Of a stretch of DNA of 64,000 nt, positions 43,673-51,528 are shown one piece after another; position 1 is the stretch's first letter, and each line of letters opens with the position of its first letter. The stretch comes from Tsukamurella spumae (GTDB lineage Bacteria > Actinomycetota > Actinomycetes > Mycobacteriales > Mycobacteriaceae): positions 124,001-188,000 of the forward strand of contig NZ_JAAXOQ010000004.1 in NCBI RefSeq assembly GCF_012396015.1, written 5' to 3'. The notes under the pieces are model-generated. The model did not search any database, had not been told where the DNA came from, and saw only the letters and a list, made by a program, of their open reading frames with translations. Position numbers and translations under genes: made by a program.

Positions 43673-44434
43673 CTAGATCGGCAGCTTGCGGAAGATCGGC
43701 TGCGGGATGTTCTTGAGGCCGAAGCTCACGAAGCCCCACGGCGCGGGTGCGTAGATGAGCGACTTGCCGGCGATCGCGGCGTCGACGGCGAGGCGGCCGA
43801 TGACGTCCTTGTCGATGGTCAGCGGGGCCTCCTTGACGTGCGCGGAGAACTTGGTGCGCACCATGCCCGGGCGGACGACCAGCACGGAGCCGCCGAAGGG
43901 CTCGAGGGCCTGACCCAGGTTGAGGTAGAAGCCGTCGAAGCCGGCCTTGGAGGAGCCGTAGACGAAGTTGCTGCGGCGCGGGCGCAGGCCGGCGACGGAG
44001 CTCATCGCGATGATCTGGCCGTGGCCCTGCTCCTTGATCTTCTGGCCCAGGAGCACGCCGACGGACACGGCGCCGGTGTAGTTGACCTGCGCCAGCAGGA
44101 CGGCCTTGCGCTGGTTCTGCCACAGCTCCTCGGCGTCGAAGTCGAGGGCGAAGGCGACGATCGCGACGTCGATGTCGCCGCCCGCGAAGGCGGCGTCGAT
44201 GGTCTTGGCGTGACCGTCGAAGTCGGTGGCGTCGAAGTCGACGACCTCGACCGAGGTGGCCCCCGCGGCCTCCACCTGGGCGACGGCCTGCTCGCGCAGC
44301 GGGTCGTTCGGCAGCGCGGCGAGCACGACGCGGATCGGGCCCTTGGCGAGGTACTCCTCGACGATGGACAGGCCGATCTCGGAGGTGCCGCCGAGCAGCA
44401 GGATGGACTGGGGGACGCCGACGGCGTTCTTCAT
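43673..44434 (-). CDS. dprE2: Decaprenylphospho-2-keto-erythro-pentose reductase DprE2
   Basis: 253 aa from ATG 44434 (M. tuberculosis DprE2: 254 aa, from memory); an upstream start at 44617 would run into dprE1. SDR features: [17 protein letters not shown] (cofactor), [12 protein letters not shown], and catalytic [11 protein letters not shown]. It reduces the keto intermediate released by DprE1, giving decaprenyl-phospho-arabinose, the only arabinan donor. The 28-base gap to dprE1 shows one operon. Confidence 0.93.
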   Translation of the reverse strand: MKNAVGVPQSILLLGGTSEIGLSIVEEYLAKGPIRVVLAALPNDPLREQAVAQVEAAGATSVEVVDFDATDFDGHAKTIDAAFAGGDIDVAIVAFALDFDAEELWQNQRKAVLLAQVNYTGAVSVGVLLGQKIKEQGHGQIIAMSSVAGLRPRRSNFVYGSSKAGFDGFYLNLGQALEPFGGSVLVVRPGMVRTKFSAHVKEAPLTIDKDVIGRLAVDAAIAGKSLIYAPAPWGFVSFGLKNIPQPIFRKLPI

Positions 44435-44462
44435 GCGGTGGGTTTCCTTGCGGTCGTGAGGC

Positions 44463-45887
44463 TCAGACGAGTTCGAGGCGGCGGCCCATGTCGGACATGA
44501 ACACGCCGGTGGGGTCGATCTTGCGACGGGTGGCGATCCACTCGTCGACCCGCGGGTACATGGCGTGGAACATCGCCGCGGTGGTGCGTGAATCCTTCGC
44601 GGTGTACAGACGCCCACCCATGGCGAAGACGCGCTTGTCGAGCTCGGTGACGAACTCGTGCAGGCCCTTCTTGATGGGGAAGTCCAGGCACACGTTCCAG
44701 CCGCGCATCGGGAAGCTCAGCGGCGCGTCGTTCCCGTCGCCGAACAGCTTGATGACGTTGAGGAAGCTCACGTGGCCGGAGGCCTGGATATCGCGGATGA
44801 TCGCCTTGAACTCGTCCTCGTTGCCCGGCGGCACCACGAACTGGTACTGGATGAAGCCCTTCGGGCCGTAGGCGCGGTTCCACTCACCGAACAGGTCGAG
44901 CGGGTGGTAGAACTGCGTCAGGTTGGCGATCTTGCCCTGGTAGGTGCTGCCCGTGGCGCGGTAGTACACCTCGCTGAGCAGGGCGAAGTCGAACTTGTTC
45001 GCTAGGCCGTGGGGGAAGACATCGGGCAGGGTGACGAGCTGCGGCGCGTTGAACTTCAGCGGTTCCTTGGCCAGCTTGTCCGGCAGGTCCTCGAGCTTCG
45101 CGAGGCTGCCCTTGGAGAAGGTGCCGCGGCCGAGCTTCTTCTTGGAGATGGAGTCGAACCAGCCGGACGAGAAATCGGCGCCGTCCTCCCACCCGTTCAG
45201 GTGCAGGTCGACGGTCTCGTCGAGTGACCCCGTCACACAGCCGTCGGCCTTGAAGTAGGCCGTCTCGGTGCGCTGCATGTGCAGCTTGGCGCGCAGGACG
45301 ATGCCGGTGAGGCCGATGCCGCCGACGGTGGCCCAGAAGAGCTCGCCCTTGGGGTCGTCCGGCGTGCCCTTCGGCGCGAGCGTCAGGATGCGGCCATCGG
45401 CCACCAGCAGCGTGATCTCGGCGACCTGATTGCCGAAGCTGCCGGTCGAGTGGTGGCTCTTGCCGTGGATGTCGTGCGCGATGGCGCCGCCGACGGTGAC
45501 CTGCCGTGTGCCGGGGAGCACGGGCACCCACAGTCCGAAGGGCAGGGCCGCCTTCATCAGGGTGTCGAGGTCGACGCCGGCGTCCACGTCCGCGATGGCC
45601 TTCTCGGCATCGATGTCGTGGATGGCGCTCAGCGGCGTCATGTCGATCGTCAGGCCCCCGGAGTTCTGCGCCGACTCGTTGTACGAGCGGCCCAGGCCGC
45701 GCGCGATGACGCCGCGGCGCAGGTAGGCGGGCTTGTCGGCCTCGGCGTCGGCCACGACGGCGACGGCCTTGGCGATCTGGTCCACGTCGGGGGTGGACAG
45801 CACGTGCCCCTCGATCGGGGTGGTGCGCGACCACCCCATCAGCTTGCGCGTCGAGATGGGCAGGTAGGGAAGAGTTGTCTCGGACAT
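44463..45887 (-). CDS. dprE1: Decaprenylphosphoryl-ribose oxidase DprE1
   Basis: 474 aa from ATG 45887 ([10 protein letters not shown]). FAD-binding vanillyl-alcohol-oxidase-type domain with [20 protein letters not shown] and [21 protein letters not shown]. Cys400 in [13 protein letters not shown] is the equivalent of Cys387 of M. tuberculosis, the residue attacked by benzothiazinones, so intrinsic sensitivity is expected. It oxidises decaprenyl-phospho-ribose at C2'. It heads the dprE1-dprE2-aftA-SDR operon. Confidence 0.94.
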   Translation of the reverse strand: MSETTLPYLPISTRKLMGWSRTTPIEGHVLSTPDVDQIAKAVAVVADAEADKPAYLRRGVIARGLGRSYNESAQNSGGLTIDMTPLSAIHDIDAEKAIADVDAGVDLDTLMKAALPFGLWVPVLPGTRQVTVGGAIAHDIHGKSHHSTGSFGNQVAEITLLVADGRILTLAPKGTPDDPKGELFWATVGGIGLTGIVLRAKLHMQRTETAYFKADGCVTGSLDETVDLHLNGWEDGADFSSGWFDSISKKKLGRGTFSKGSLAKLEDLPDKLAKEPLKFNAPQLVTLPDVFPHGLANKFDFALLSEVYYRATGSTYQGKIANLTQFYHPLDLFGEWNRAYGPKGFIQYQFVVPPGNEDEFKAIIRDIQASGHVSFLNVIKLFGDGNDAPLSFPMRGWNVCLDFPIKKGLHEFVTELDKRVFAMGGRLYTAKDSRTTAAMFHAMYPRVDEWIATRRKIDPTGVFMSDMGRRLELV

Positions 45888-45962
45888 CGCAGGCCAGAAT
45901 ACCGCGCCCAAGCTGAGTCGACGCTGAGCTTTCCGGCCGCTGTGACCTCGTTCCCGTCACAT

Positions 45963-46583
45963 TCAGGAGCCCGCGGGCCGCCCGGGCTCGGTGTTCACGG
46001 ACAGGCGGGGCTTGTCGGCCGACGGTGCGCCGGGCTCGCGCAGGTGCTCCCACATCGCGTCCACGAGGGGTTGCAGGAACAGCGTGCCGAGCTGTCGCAC
46101 CATCATGGCGATGACCTGGTCCGACTCGGGGCGGTCGGTGGATGCGAGGTGGGCCGCGCGCAGCCGCACGACCTCGCTGCGGCCCAATTCGGTGAGCCGG
46201 ATCAGGAGCCGCGAGCCCGCCGGGTCGAGGAAGGAGCGCCGCAGGTAGTCCACGACGGCGGGATGCCCGGCCAGCATCTCGCGGACGGCCGCGTCGCGCG
46301 CGGCGGCGACCTCGGCGGGCGGGCCCGCGTCCGGCACGCTCGCGATCGCCCGGGCGTGGTACTCGACGATCTGCTCCTCGACCGCGCCGCGCAACCCGTC
46401 CTTCGTCGTGAAGTGGTGTTGCACGAGGCCGACCGTGACCCCGGCGCGCGCGGCGACGGCGCGCAGCGAGACGGCGCTCGGTCCGTGTGCGGCGAACAGC
46501 TCGAGCGCGGCGTTGCGGATCCGTGCCTTCGCGGTCAGGTCGTCGTTCGACGCGGGGAGGCCGGTCGCTGGTGTCCCTTCCAC
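45963..46583 (-). CDS. TetR-family regulator
   Basis: 206 aa from GTG 46583. HTH at residues ~20-66 (IRNAALELFAAHGPSAVSLRAVAARAGVTVGLVQHHF, TTKDGLRGAV). The C-terminal domain is of the TetR_C type. It is divergent from the acyl-CoA dehydrogenase gene and probably represses it. The space between holds ATAC-GAAT-GTAT and related half-sites. Confidence 0.83.
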   Translation of the reverse strand: MEGTPATGLPASNDDLTAKARIRNAALELFAAHGPSAVSLRAVAARAGVTVGLVQHHFTTKDGLRGAVEEQIVEYHARAIASVPDAGPPAEVAAARDAAVREMLAGHPAVVDYLRRSFLDPAGSRLLIRLTELGRSEVVRLRAAHLASTDRPESDQVIAMMVRQLGTLFLQPLVDAMWEHLREPGAPSADKPRLSVNTEPGRPAGS

Positions 46584-46635
46584 CTGCGTGATCCTAGCGG
46601 CCGGGGCCTTGCGCTGTACATACGCATCGTGGACT

Positions 46636-46647
46636 ATACGAATGTAT
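46636..46647. promoter_or_regulatory. Candidate TetR operator before the acyl-CoA dehydrogenase gene
   Basis: ATAC-GAAT-GTAT is a short palindrome, and TACATACG (about 46618-46625) forms a second, inverted partner with CGAATGTA over 30 bases with one mismatch. It sits between the divergent TetR and acyl-CoA dehydrogenase genes. Confidence 0.4.
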
Positions 46648-46681
46648 TGTCCGACCGTGCGCTGAAGAGAAGAGACCACCC

Positions 46682-47842
46682 ATGACCGCACTGTTCCCCG
46701 ACTACCGCCCCGCGTGGGAGACCCCCGAGCACACGGAACTGCGCAAGCACGCCGCCGAGTTCTTCCGCCGCGAGGCCACGCCGAATCAGGAGCGGTGGGC
46801 CGAGCAGCACCAGGTGGACCGCGAGTTCTGGAACAAGGCGGGCGCCGCGGGGTTGCTCTGCACCGAGTTGCCCGAGTCCCTGGGCGGAGCGGGCGGCGAT
46901 TTCGGGCACGACACCGTCGTGCTGGAGGAACTGATCTTCTCGGGCGACGGTGCGTTCGGCTACGGCGTGCACTCGACCATCTGCGCGCACTACATCGACG
47001 ACTGCGGCACCGAGGAGCAGAAAGCACGCTGGCTGCCGAAGGCCGCCTCGGGCGAGGCCGTGCTGGCAGTGGCGATGACCGAGCCCGGCACCGGCTCGGA
47101 CCTGCAGGCCGTGCGCACCACCGCGGTCCGCGAGGGGGACGAGTACGTGATCAACGGCTCGAAGACCTTCATCTCCAACGGCAGTCACTGCGATCTGCTG
47201 ATCATCGTGGCGAAGACCGATCCGAGCGAGGGCGCGAAGGGGATCTCCCTCATCGTGGCGGAGACGAAGGATCTGCCCGGCTTCGAGCGCGGGCGCGTGC
47301 TCAAGAAGATCGGGCAGCACGGGCAGGACACCCGCGAACTCTCCTTCACCGACATGCGCGTTCCCGTGGACAACCTGCTCGGCGGCGTCGAGGGCCAGGG
47401 CTTCTACCAGCTGATGCGCCAGCTCCCCCGCGAGCGGCTGAGCATTGCCGTCGGTGGCGTCGACGCGGCGGAGAAGGCGGTGGTCGAGGCGATCGCGTAC
47501 ACCAAGGAGCGCAAGGCCTTCGGCCGTGCGATCGCGGACTTCCAGAACACCAAGTACGTGCTCGCCGACGCCAAGACCCAGGTCTTCGCCGGCCGGACGC
47601 TCATCGACCACTGCATCGGCCGCGCCATCGACGGCACCCTGGACGCCGCGACCGCGTCGATGGCCAAGCTCTGGGCGACCGACATGCAGTGCCGCGTCAT
47701 CGACAACGTGCTCCAGCTCTTCGGCGGCTACGGCTACATGATGGAGTACCCCATCGCTCAGCTGTACGCGGGCGCGCGCGTCCAGAAGATCTACGGCGGC
47801 ACCAACGAGATCATGAAGGAGCTGATCGCCCGCAGCCTCTAG
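46682..47842 (+). CDS. Acyl-CoA dehydrogenase
   Basis: 386 aa, standard length. Signatures: AVAMTEPGTGSDLQAVRTTA (first acyl-CoA dehydrogenase motif), FISNGSHCDLLIIVAKTD, and C-terminal LFGGYGYMMEYPI with YGGTNEIMKELIARSL. An FAD enzyme that oxidises acyl-CoA to enoyl-CoA with ETF as acceptor. Chain length is not evident; the family members most similar act on medium/long or branched chains. Divergent from a TetR gene and ending four bases into the small sigma-like gene on the other strand. Confidence 0.92.
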   Translation: MTALFPDYRPAWETPEHTELRKHAAEFFRREATPNQERWAEQHQVDREFWNKAGAAGLLCTELPESLGGAGGDFGHDTVVLEELIFSGDGAFGYGVHSTICAHYIDDCGTEEQKARWLPKAASGEAVLAVAMTEPGTGSDLQAVRTTAVREGDEYVINGSKTFISNGSHCDLLIIVAKTDPSEGAKGISLIVAETKDLPGFERGRVLKKIGQHGQDTRELSFTDMRVPVDNLLGGVEGQGFYQLMRQLPRERLSIAVGGVDAAEKAVVEAIAYTKERKAFGRAIADFQNTKYVLADAKTQVFAGRTLIDHCIGRAIDGTLDAATASMAKLWATDMQCRVIDNVLQLFGGYGYMMEYPIAQLYAGARVQKIYGGTNEIMKELIARSL

Positions 47843-48024
47843 AGGCCGCCGCGGATCCGTTGCAGCGCACGGTGTTGGCGCAGCCGCACCGTCGACGGGG
47901 TGATCCGCAACTGCGCCGCGGTCTCGCCGACGGTGCGCCGCTGCACGACGCGCAGGTGCAGCACGCGGTACAGCTCGGGCGGCAGCGCCGCCCGGATCCG
48001 CGCGTCGTGCGCCCCGTGTCCCAC
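47839..48024 (-). CDS. Stand-alone sigma-70 region 4-like HTH protein
   Basis: 61 aa from a GTG. LPPELYRVLHLRVVQRRTVGETAAQLRITPSTVRLRQHRALQRIR is a complete sigma region 4.2-type helix-turn-helix; nothing upstream in frame encodes region 2. It may act as a small DNA-binding or anti-sigma-competing protein, or be the residue of an ECF sigma factor. The TPSTVRLRQHRALQRIR ending is typical for ECF sigmas of actinobacteria. It overlaps the acyl-CoA dehydrogenase stop by four bases. Confidence 0.6.
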   Translation of the reverse strand: MGHGAHDARIRAALPPELYRVLHLRVVQRRTVGETAAQLRITPSTVRLRQHRALQRIRGGL

Positions 48025-48097
48025 GCGGATTCACGCTAGGCACTACGCGCCTGCGGACACATCCCCCGTTCGGACGATGTCCGCACGGCGGAAGTGA

Positions 48098-49918
48098 CTA
48101 CTCGACGGTGACGGACTTCGCCAGGTTGCGGGGCCGGTCGATGTTGAGGCCCAGGCTCAGTGCCGCGTAGTAGGCCAGCAGCTGGGTGGGGATCATCAGC
48201 AGGATCGGGTCCAGCTCGGGCTCGTTCTTCGGCACGGTGAGTGTCACCTTGGCCTCGGGCAGCTCGACGCCCGGGTTGGTGATGGCCACGATGTCGCCGC
48301 CGCGGGCCGCGATCTCGTGCAGCGCACCGATGTTGCGGTCGAGCAGCTCGTCGTCCGGCACGATCGCGACGGTCGGCATCTCCGTGCTGATCAGCGCGAG
48401 GGGGCCGTGCTTGAGCTCCGAGGCCTGGTAGGCCTCGGCGTGCCGGTAGCTGATCTCCTTGAACTTCTGCGCGCCCTCGCGGGCCGTCGGGTAGCCGCGG
48501 ACGCGCCCGATGAAGAAGAGGCTGGGCGCCTCCGCGAGCAGCTTCGCCGCCTCCTCGACGTCCCCGGGGTTCTCGATGATCTCGCCGATCTGGGCCGGGA
48601 GGGCCTTGAGGCCTTTGACGATCCGCGTACCGTCGGTGATCGAGAGATCGCGGACGCGGCCCAGGGCGAGTGCGAGCAGGGCGAAGCCGACGGCCATGTG
48701 GGTGTTGGCCTTGGTGGAGGCGACGGAGACCTCGGGTCCGGCGTGCAGGTAGATGCCACCGGAGACCTCGCGCGCGATGGTCGAGCCGACCACGTTGACC
48801 AGGCCCACGATGGTGCCGCCCTTGCGCTTGACCTCCTGCACCGCGAAGGCGGTGTCGGCGGTCTCGCCGGACTGGCTCACCGCGACGTACAGGGTGTCGG
48901 GCTCGACGATGGGGTTGCGGTAGCGGAACTCGCTGGCGGGCTCGGCATCCGCGGGGATGCGCGCGAGCTCCTCGATGAGCGAGGCGCCCAGCTGGCCCAT
49001 GTAGTAGGCGCTGCCGCAGCCGAGGATCTTGACGCGCTTGAACCGGCGCATGGCCTGCGCGTCCAGGTTCAGGCCGTCGAGCCGGGCGGTGGCGAACCGC
49101 TCGTCGAGCCGGCCGGAGAGCATCCGCTCGAGCGAGGAGGGCTGTTCGGCGATCTCCTTGAGCATGAAGTGGCTGTGGTTGCCCAACTCCAGGTCGTCGG
49201 GCGAGATGTCCACGGTGGTAGCGGACTTCGCGACGGCGCGGTTGTCGTCGGCGTTGAACATGCGGAAGCTGGAGGCGGTGACGGTGGCGCATTCGCCGTC
49301 GTCGAGGTGCACCACCTGACTGGTGTGCCGCACCACGGCCGAGATGTCGGAGGCGACGAACATCTCCTTGTCGCCCACGCCGATGATCAGCGGGGAGCCG
49401 TTGCGGGCCACGACGATCCGGTCGGGGTGCTCGGTGTCGATCACTGCCAGTGCGTAGGTGCCGCTGAGCCGGGCCAGGGTCTGCCGGACGGCGTCCTCGA
49501 GATTATCGGCGCCGCTCCGGGCGATGAGGTGCGCGACCGCCTCGGTGTCGGTGTCGGAGGTCAGTTCCACCCCGTCGGCCTCGAGTTCGATGCGCAGGTC
49601 CCGGGCGTTGTCGATGATGCCGTTGTGCACCACGAAGATCCGCTCGGTGGTGTCGGCGTGCGGGTGGGCATTGGCCTCCGACGGGGCGCCGTGCGTGGCC
49701 CACCGGGTGTGACCGATGCCGGTCTTGCCGGCGAGTCGCTTCGGCAGCGCCGCCTCGAGGTCGCGGACGCGACCGAGGCTGCGCACCCGCTTGACGCCGG
49801 ACGGTCCGAGGACGGCGATCCCCGCCGAGTCGTATCCGCGGTACTCGAGCTGGGTGAGCCCGTCGACGAGGATGTCCACGGCCGTCTGGCCACCGATGTA
49901 TCCGACGATTCCGCACAT
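48098..49918 (-). CDS. glmS: Glutamine-fructose-6-phosphate aminotransferase (isomerising)
   Basis: 606 aa, normal length. N-terminal nucleophile Cys2 (MCGIVGYIGG) with GHTRWATHGAPSEANAHPH for the glutaminase half, residues 1-~240. Two SIS domains follow (GCGSAYYMGQLGASLIEEL, SQSGETADTAFAV), and the C-terminal RNLAKSVTVE. It makes glucosamine 6-phosphate for peptidoglycan and other amino sugars. It lies between dprE1 and gtrA, which in M. tuberculosis are adjacent, so this is a relocated gene. A small gene lies 15 bases upstream in the same direction. Confidence 0.95.
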   Translation of the reverse strand: MCGIVGYIGGQTAVDILVDGLTQLEYRGYDSAGIAVLGPSGVKRVRSLGRVRDLEAALPKRLAGKTGIGHTRWATHGAPSEANAHPHADTTERIFVVHNGIIDNARDLRIELEADGVELTSDTDTEAVAHLIARSGADNLEDAVRQTLARLSGTYALAVIDTEHPDRIVVARNGSPLIIGVGDKEMFVASDISAVVRHTSQVVHLDDGECATVTASSFRMFNADDNRAVAKSATTVDISPDDLELGNHSHFMLKEIAEQPSSLERMLSGRLDERFATARLDGLNLDAQAMRRFKRVKILGCGSAYYMGQLGASLIEELARIPADAEPASEFRYRNPIVEPDTLYVAVSQSGETADTAFAVQEVKRKGGTIVGLVNVVGSTIAREVSGGIYLHAGPEVSVASTKANTHMAVGFALLALALGRVRDLSITDGTRIVKGLKALPAQIGEIIENPGDVEEAAKLLAEAPSLFFIGRVRGYPTAREGAQKFKEISYRHAEAYQASELKHGPLALISTEMPTVAIVPDDELLDRNIGALHEIAARGGDIVAITNPGVELPEAKVTLTVPKNEPELDPILLMIPTQLLAYYAALSLGLNIDRPRNLAKSVTVE

Positions 49919-49933
49919 GCTGAGGTGGGGCTC

Positions 49934-50194
49934 CTAGCTGTAGATGAGACGGCGCAGCTGCCGCTCGGTGAGATCGGGCGCGGCGACGAGCCTGCTGCGC
50001 AGCTCGTCGGTCAGGGTCGCGAAGATCTCCGCGTTCTTCGCCCCGCGGCCCTGCAGGGCGCTGTGGCGGCGGCGGACGAACTCCTCGACGGGTTCCCGGT
50101 AGTAGGCCGTGACATCGTCGATCACGCGCCCGGCCTCGGCGGCCGAGAGCCCCGTGGTCCGCGCGATGTGATCCACGAGGTCGCTGTCCGGCAC
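49934..50194 (-). CDS. Small helical hypothetical protein upstream of glmS
   Basis: 86 aa from GTG 50194, not recognised. It starts DSDLVDHIARTTGLSAAEAGRVIDDVTAYY, with the rhythm of a short DNA-binding or adaptor helix pair (resembling the start of HU-like proteins), and contains RRRHSALQGRGAKNAEIFATLTDELRSRL, a basic segment. No membrane segment. It lies 15 bases before glmS and is probably co-transcribed; a regulatory role for glmS is conceivable. Confidence 0.6.
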   Translation of the reverse strand: MPDSDLVDHIARTTGLSAAEAGRVIDDVTAYYREPVEEFVRRRHSALQGRGAKNAEIFATLTDELRSRLVAAPDLTERQLRRLIYS

Positions 50195-50296
50195 GCCTCG
50201 ATCTTGCGGGCTCGACGGTGCGGTGTCAATTTCTTGCCCGGAATCGGGCAGAACTGAGACCGAATCGGAGGATCGACGGGAGACGTCCGCCGCAAT

Positions 50297-50335
50297 GTCA
50301 AGAATGCTTGACGCAAAATGTCAAGAATGCTTGAC
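50297..50335. promoter_or_regulatory. Twin palindromic operators for the XRE/membrane-protein pair
   Basis: GTCAAG-AATG-CTTGAC occurs twice, at 50297-50312 and 50320-50335, exactly 23 bases apart (about two helical turns), inside the longer repeats AATGTCAAGAATGCTTGAC. The second copy ends nine bases before the XRE GTG. Two identical operators in phase are expected to bind the XRE dimer cooperatively. Confidence 0.75.
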
Positions 50336-50343
50336 TCGGAGGT

Positions 50344-50559
50344 GTGGAGGACGAGAACCCGGTGCGGGCGCGGCGACGCGCCCAGCGCATCACCCAGGCC
50401 GAACTGGCCGCCGTCGTCGGCGTGAGCCGCCAGACGGTGGTCTCGGTCGAGAAGGGCGACTACGCGCCCAGCGTGTACCTGGCGTTGAAGATCGCCCGAG
50501 CCCTCGACAGCACCGTCGAAGTGCTTTTTCCGCTGGAGGAGGAGAGTCATGTCCGCTGA
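50344..50559 (+). CDS. Small XRE-family repressor
   Basis: 71 aa from GTG 50344; a second GTG at 50362, with GGAGG 11 bases upstream, would give the more usual ~65-aa form. Full HTH: RRRAQRITQAELAAVVGVSRQTVVSVEKGDYAPSVYLALKIARAL. This is the YgzD/ArcX-like class often encoded just before a small multi-pass membrane protein. It overlaps the next gene by 11 bases. The twin palindromes immediately upstream indicate tight autorepression. Confidence 0.85.
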   Translation: MEDENPVRARRRAQRITQAELAAVVGVSRQTVVSVEKGDYAPSVYLALKIARALDSTVEVLFPLEEESHVR

Positions 50560-51061
50560 TACGAAGCTCGAGGAGTTCATCCTGGCCCCGTCGGACCCGG
50601 CCTGGGGCGACGAGCGCAACCGGGACGAGTACTACCGCGCCAACGCGATCGGCTCCTTCTGGAGCGTGTACGCCTTCTTCGGAGTGGCGGTCGTCGCGGC
50701 GGCGGAGGGTGCGGTGGCCGCCGCGCTTCTCGCCCTCATCGCGCCGGGGGTGATCCAGATGACGGCGGTGCAGCGGTACTGCCGGCGGCACGAGGTGCCT
50801 TTGAGTCAGGTGCTGAGCATGTTCAACCGCGGTCGGCGACGGTGGATCTCCCTGGCGACCACGATCCCCCTGGGGCTCGCGGCGCTGATCCTGATCCTGC
50901 TGCACGAGGGTGGCCGGTTCCACGACCCGGGCACGCTCGCGGGCGGACTGGTCGGCGCAGTCGTGGGCGCCGGCGCCGCCTTCGTGGCCTTCCGGGTGCT
51001 CGCCTCCCGCGAGCGCAGGAGCGAGGAACGGGCGGCCGCCGAGGACGACGTATTCGAATAA
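50549..51061 (+). CDS. Four-TM membrane protein paired with the XRE repressor
   Basis: 170 aa. Hydrophilic head (SADTKLEEFILAPSDPAWGDERNRDEYYR), then two paired helices (FWSVYAFFGVAVVAAAEGAVAAALLALIAPG), a Lys/Arg-rich cytosolic loop (MFNRGRRRWIS), two more helices (LATTIPLGLAALILILL; LAGGLVGAVVGAGAAFVAF) and an acidic tail EERAAAEDDVFE. No enzymatic motif. Translationally coupled to the XRE gene. Such pairs are known in Bacillus and actinobacteria, but the membrane protein is of unknown function. Confidence 0.7.
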   Translation: MSADTKLEEFILAPSDPAWGDERNRDEYYRANAIGSFWSVYAFFGVAVVAAAEGAVAAALLALIAPGVIQMTAVQRYCRRHEVPLSQVLSMFNRGRRRWISLATTIPLGLAALILILLHEGGRFHDPGTLAGGLVGAVVGAGAAFVAFRVLASRERRSEERAAAEDDVFE

Positions 51062-51090
51062 CGAAGGATGCGTCGGTACGATATGACCTC

Positions 51091-51528
51091 GTGACCACCT
51101 CCGAAGCCGCTGATCGGGAGCACCTCGATCTCAAGACGCAGCTCGTGCGCTTCATCGTGACCGGCGGCTTCTCGGCGATCGTGGATTTCGGCCTCACGCT
51201 GCTCCTCGGCAAGTTCCTCGGACTCGATGAAGCCCTCGCCAAGACCATCGGCTTCATCTGCGGAACCACCACCGCGTACCTGCTCAACCGGCGCTGGACC
51301 TTCAAGGCCGAGCCGTCGACCAAGCGGCTGATCGCGGTGTGGGTCCTGTACATCGCGATGTATGGCGTGCAGCTGGGTCTGTACATGGCGTTCTTCACGT
51401 TGTTCCCGCCGCCGGAGGACGGGATCGGCAGCTACGTCAACCGCCTCGTCGCCTTCGTCATCGCGCAGGGCACCGCGACCGTGGTGAACTTCATCGTGCA
51501 GCGCACGGTGATCTTCCGATTGATGTGA
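51091..51528 (+). CDS. GtrA-family membrane protein (Rv3789-like)
   Basis: 145 aa from GTG 51091. Four membrane helices: FIVTGGFSAIVDFGLTLLL, TIGFICGTTTAYLLNRRWTF, LIAVWVLYIAMYGVQLGLY, FVIAQGTATVVNFIVQRTVIF. The motifs GGFSAIVDF and NRRWTF are GtrA hallmarks. The M. tuberculosis counterpart Rv3789 lies next to dprE1 and is implicated in placing AftA or handling decaprenyl-phospho-arabinose. Here it is 5 kb from dprE1 and on the opposite strand. Its stop overlaps the start of a GT-C enzyme by GTGA. Confidence 0.87.
   Translation: MTTSEAADREHLDLKTQLVRFIVTGGFSAIVDFGLTLLLGKFLGLDEALAKTIGFICGTTTAYLLNRRWTFKAEPSTKRLIAVWVLYIAMYGVQLGLYMAFFTLFPPPEDGIGSYVNRLVAFVIAQGTATVVNFIVQRTVIFRLM

Noticed and set aside
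44435-44617. N-terminal extension of DprE2 into dprE1
   Set aside because: The extra residues are another frame of dprE1, and the 253-aa form matches the known DprE2 length and start.
51339-51524. Extension of the GT-C glycosyltransferase upstream through gtrA
   Set aside because: The upstream part is a shifted frame of gtrA; membrane topology and GTGA overlap favour GTG 51525.
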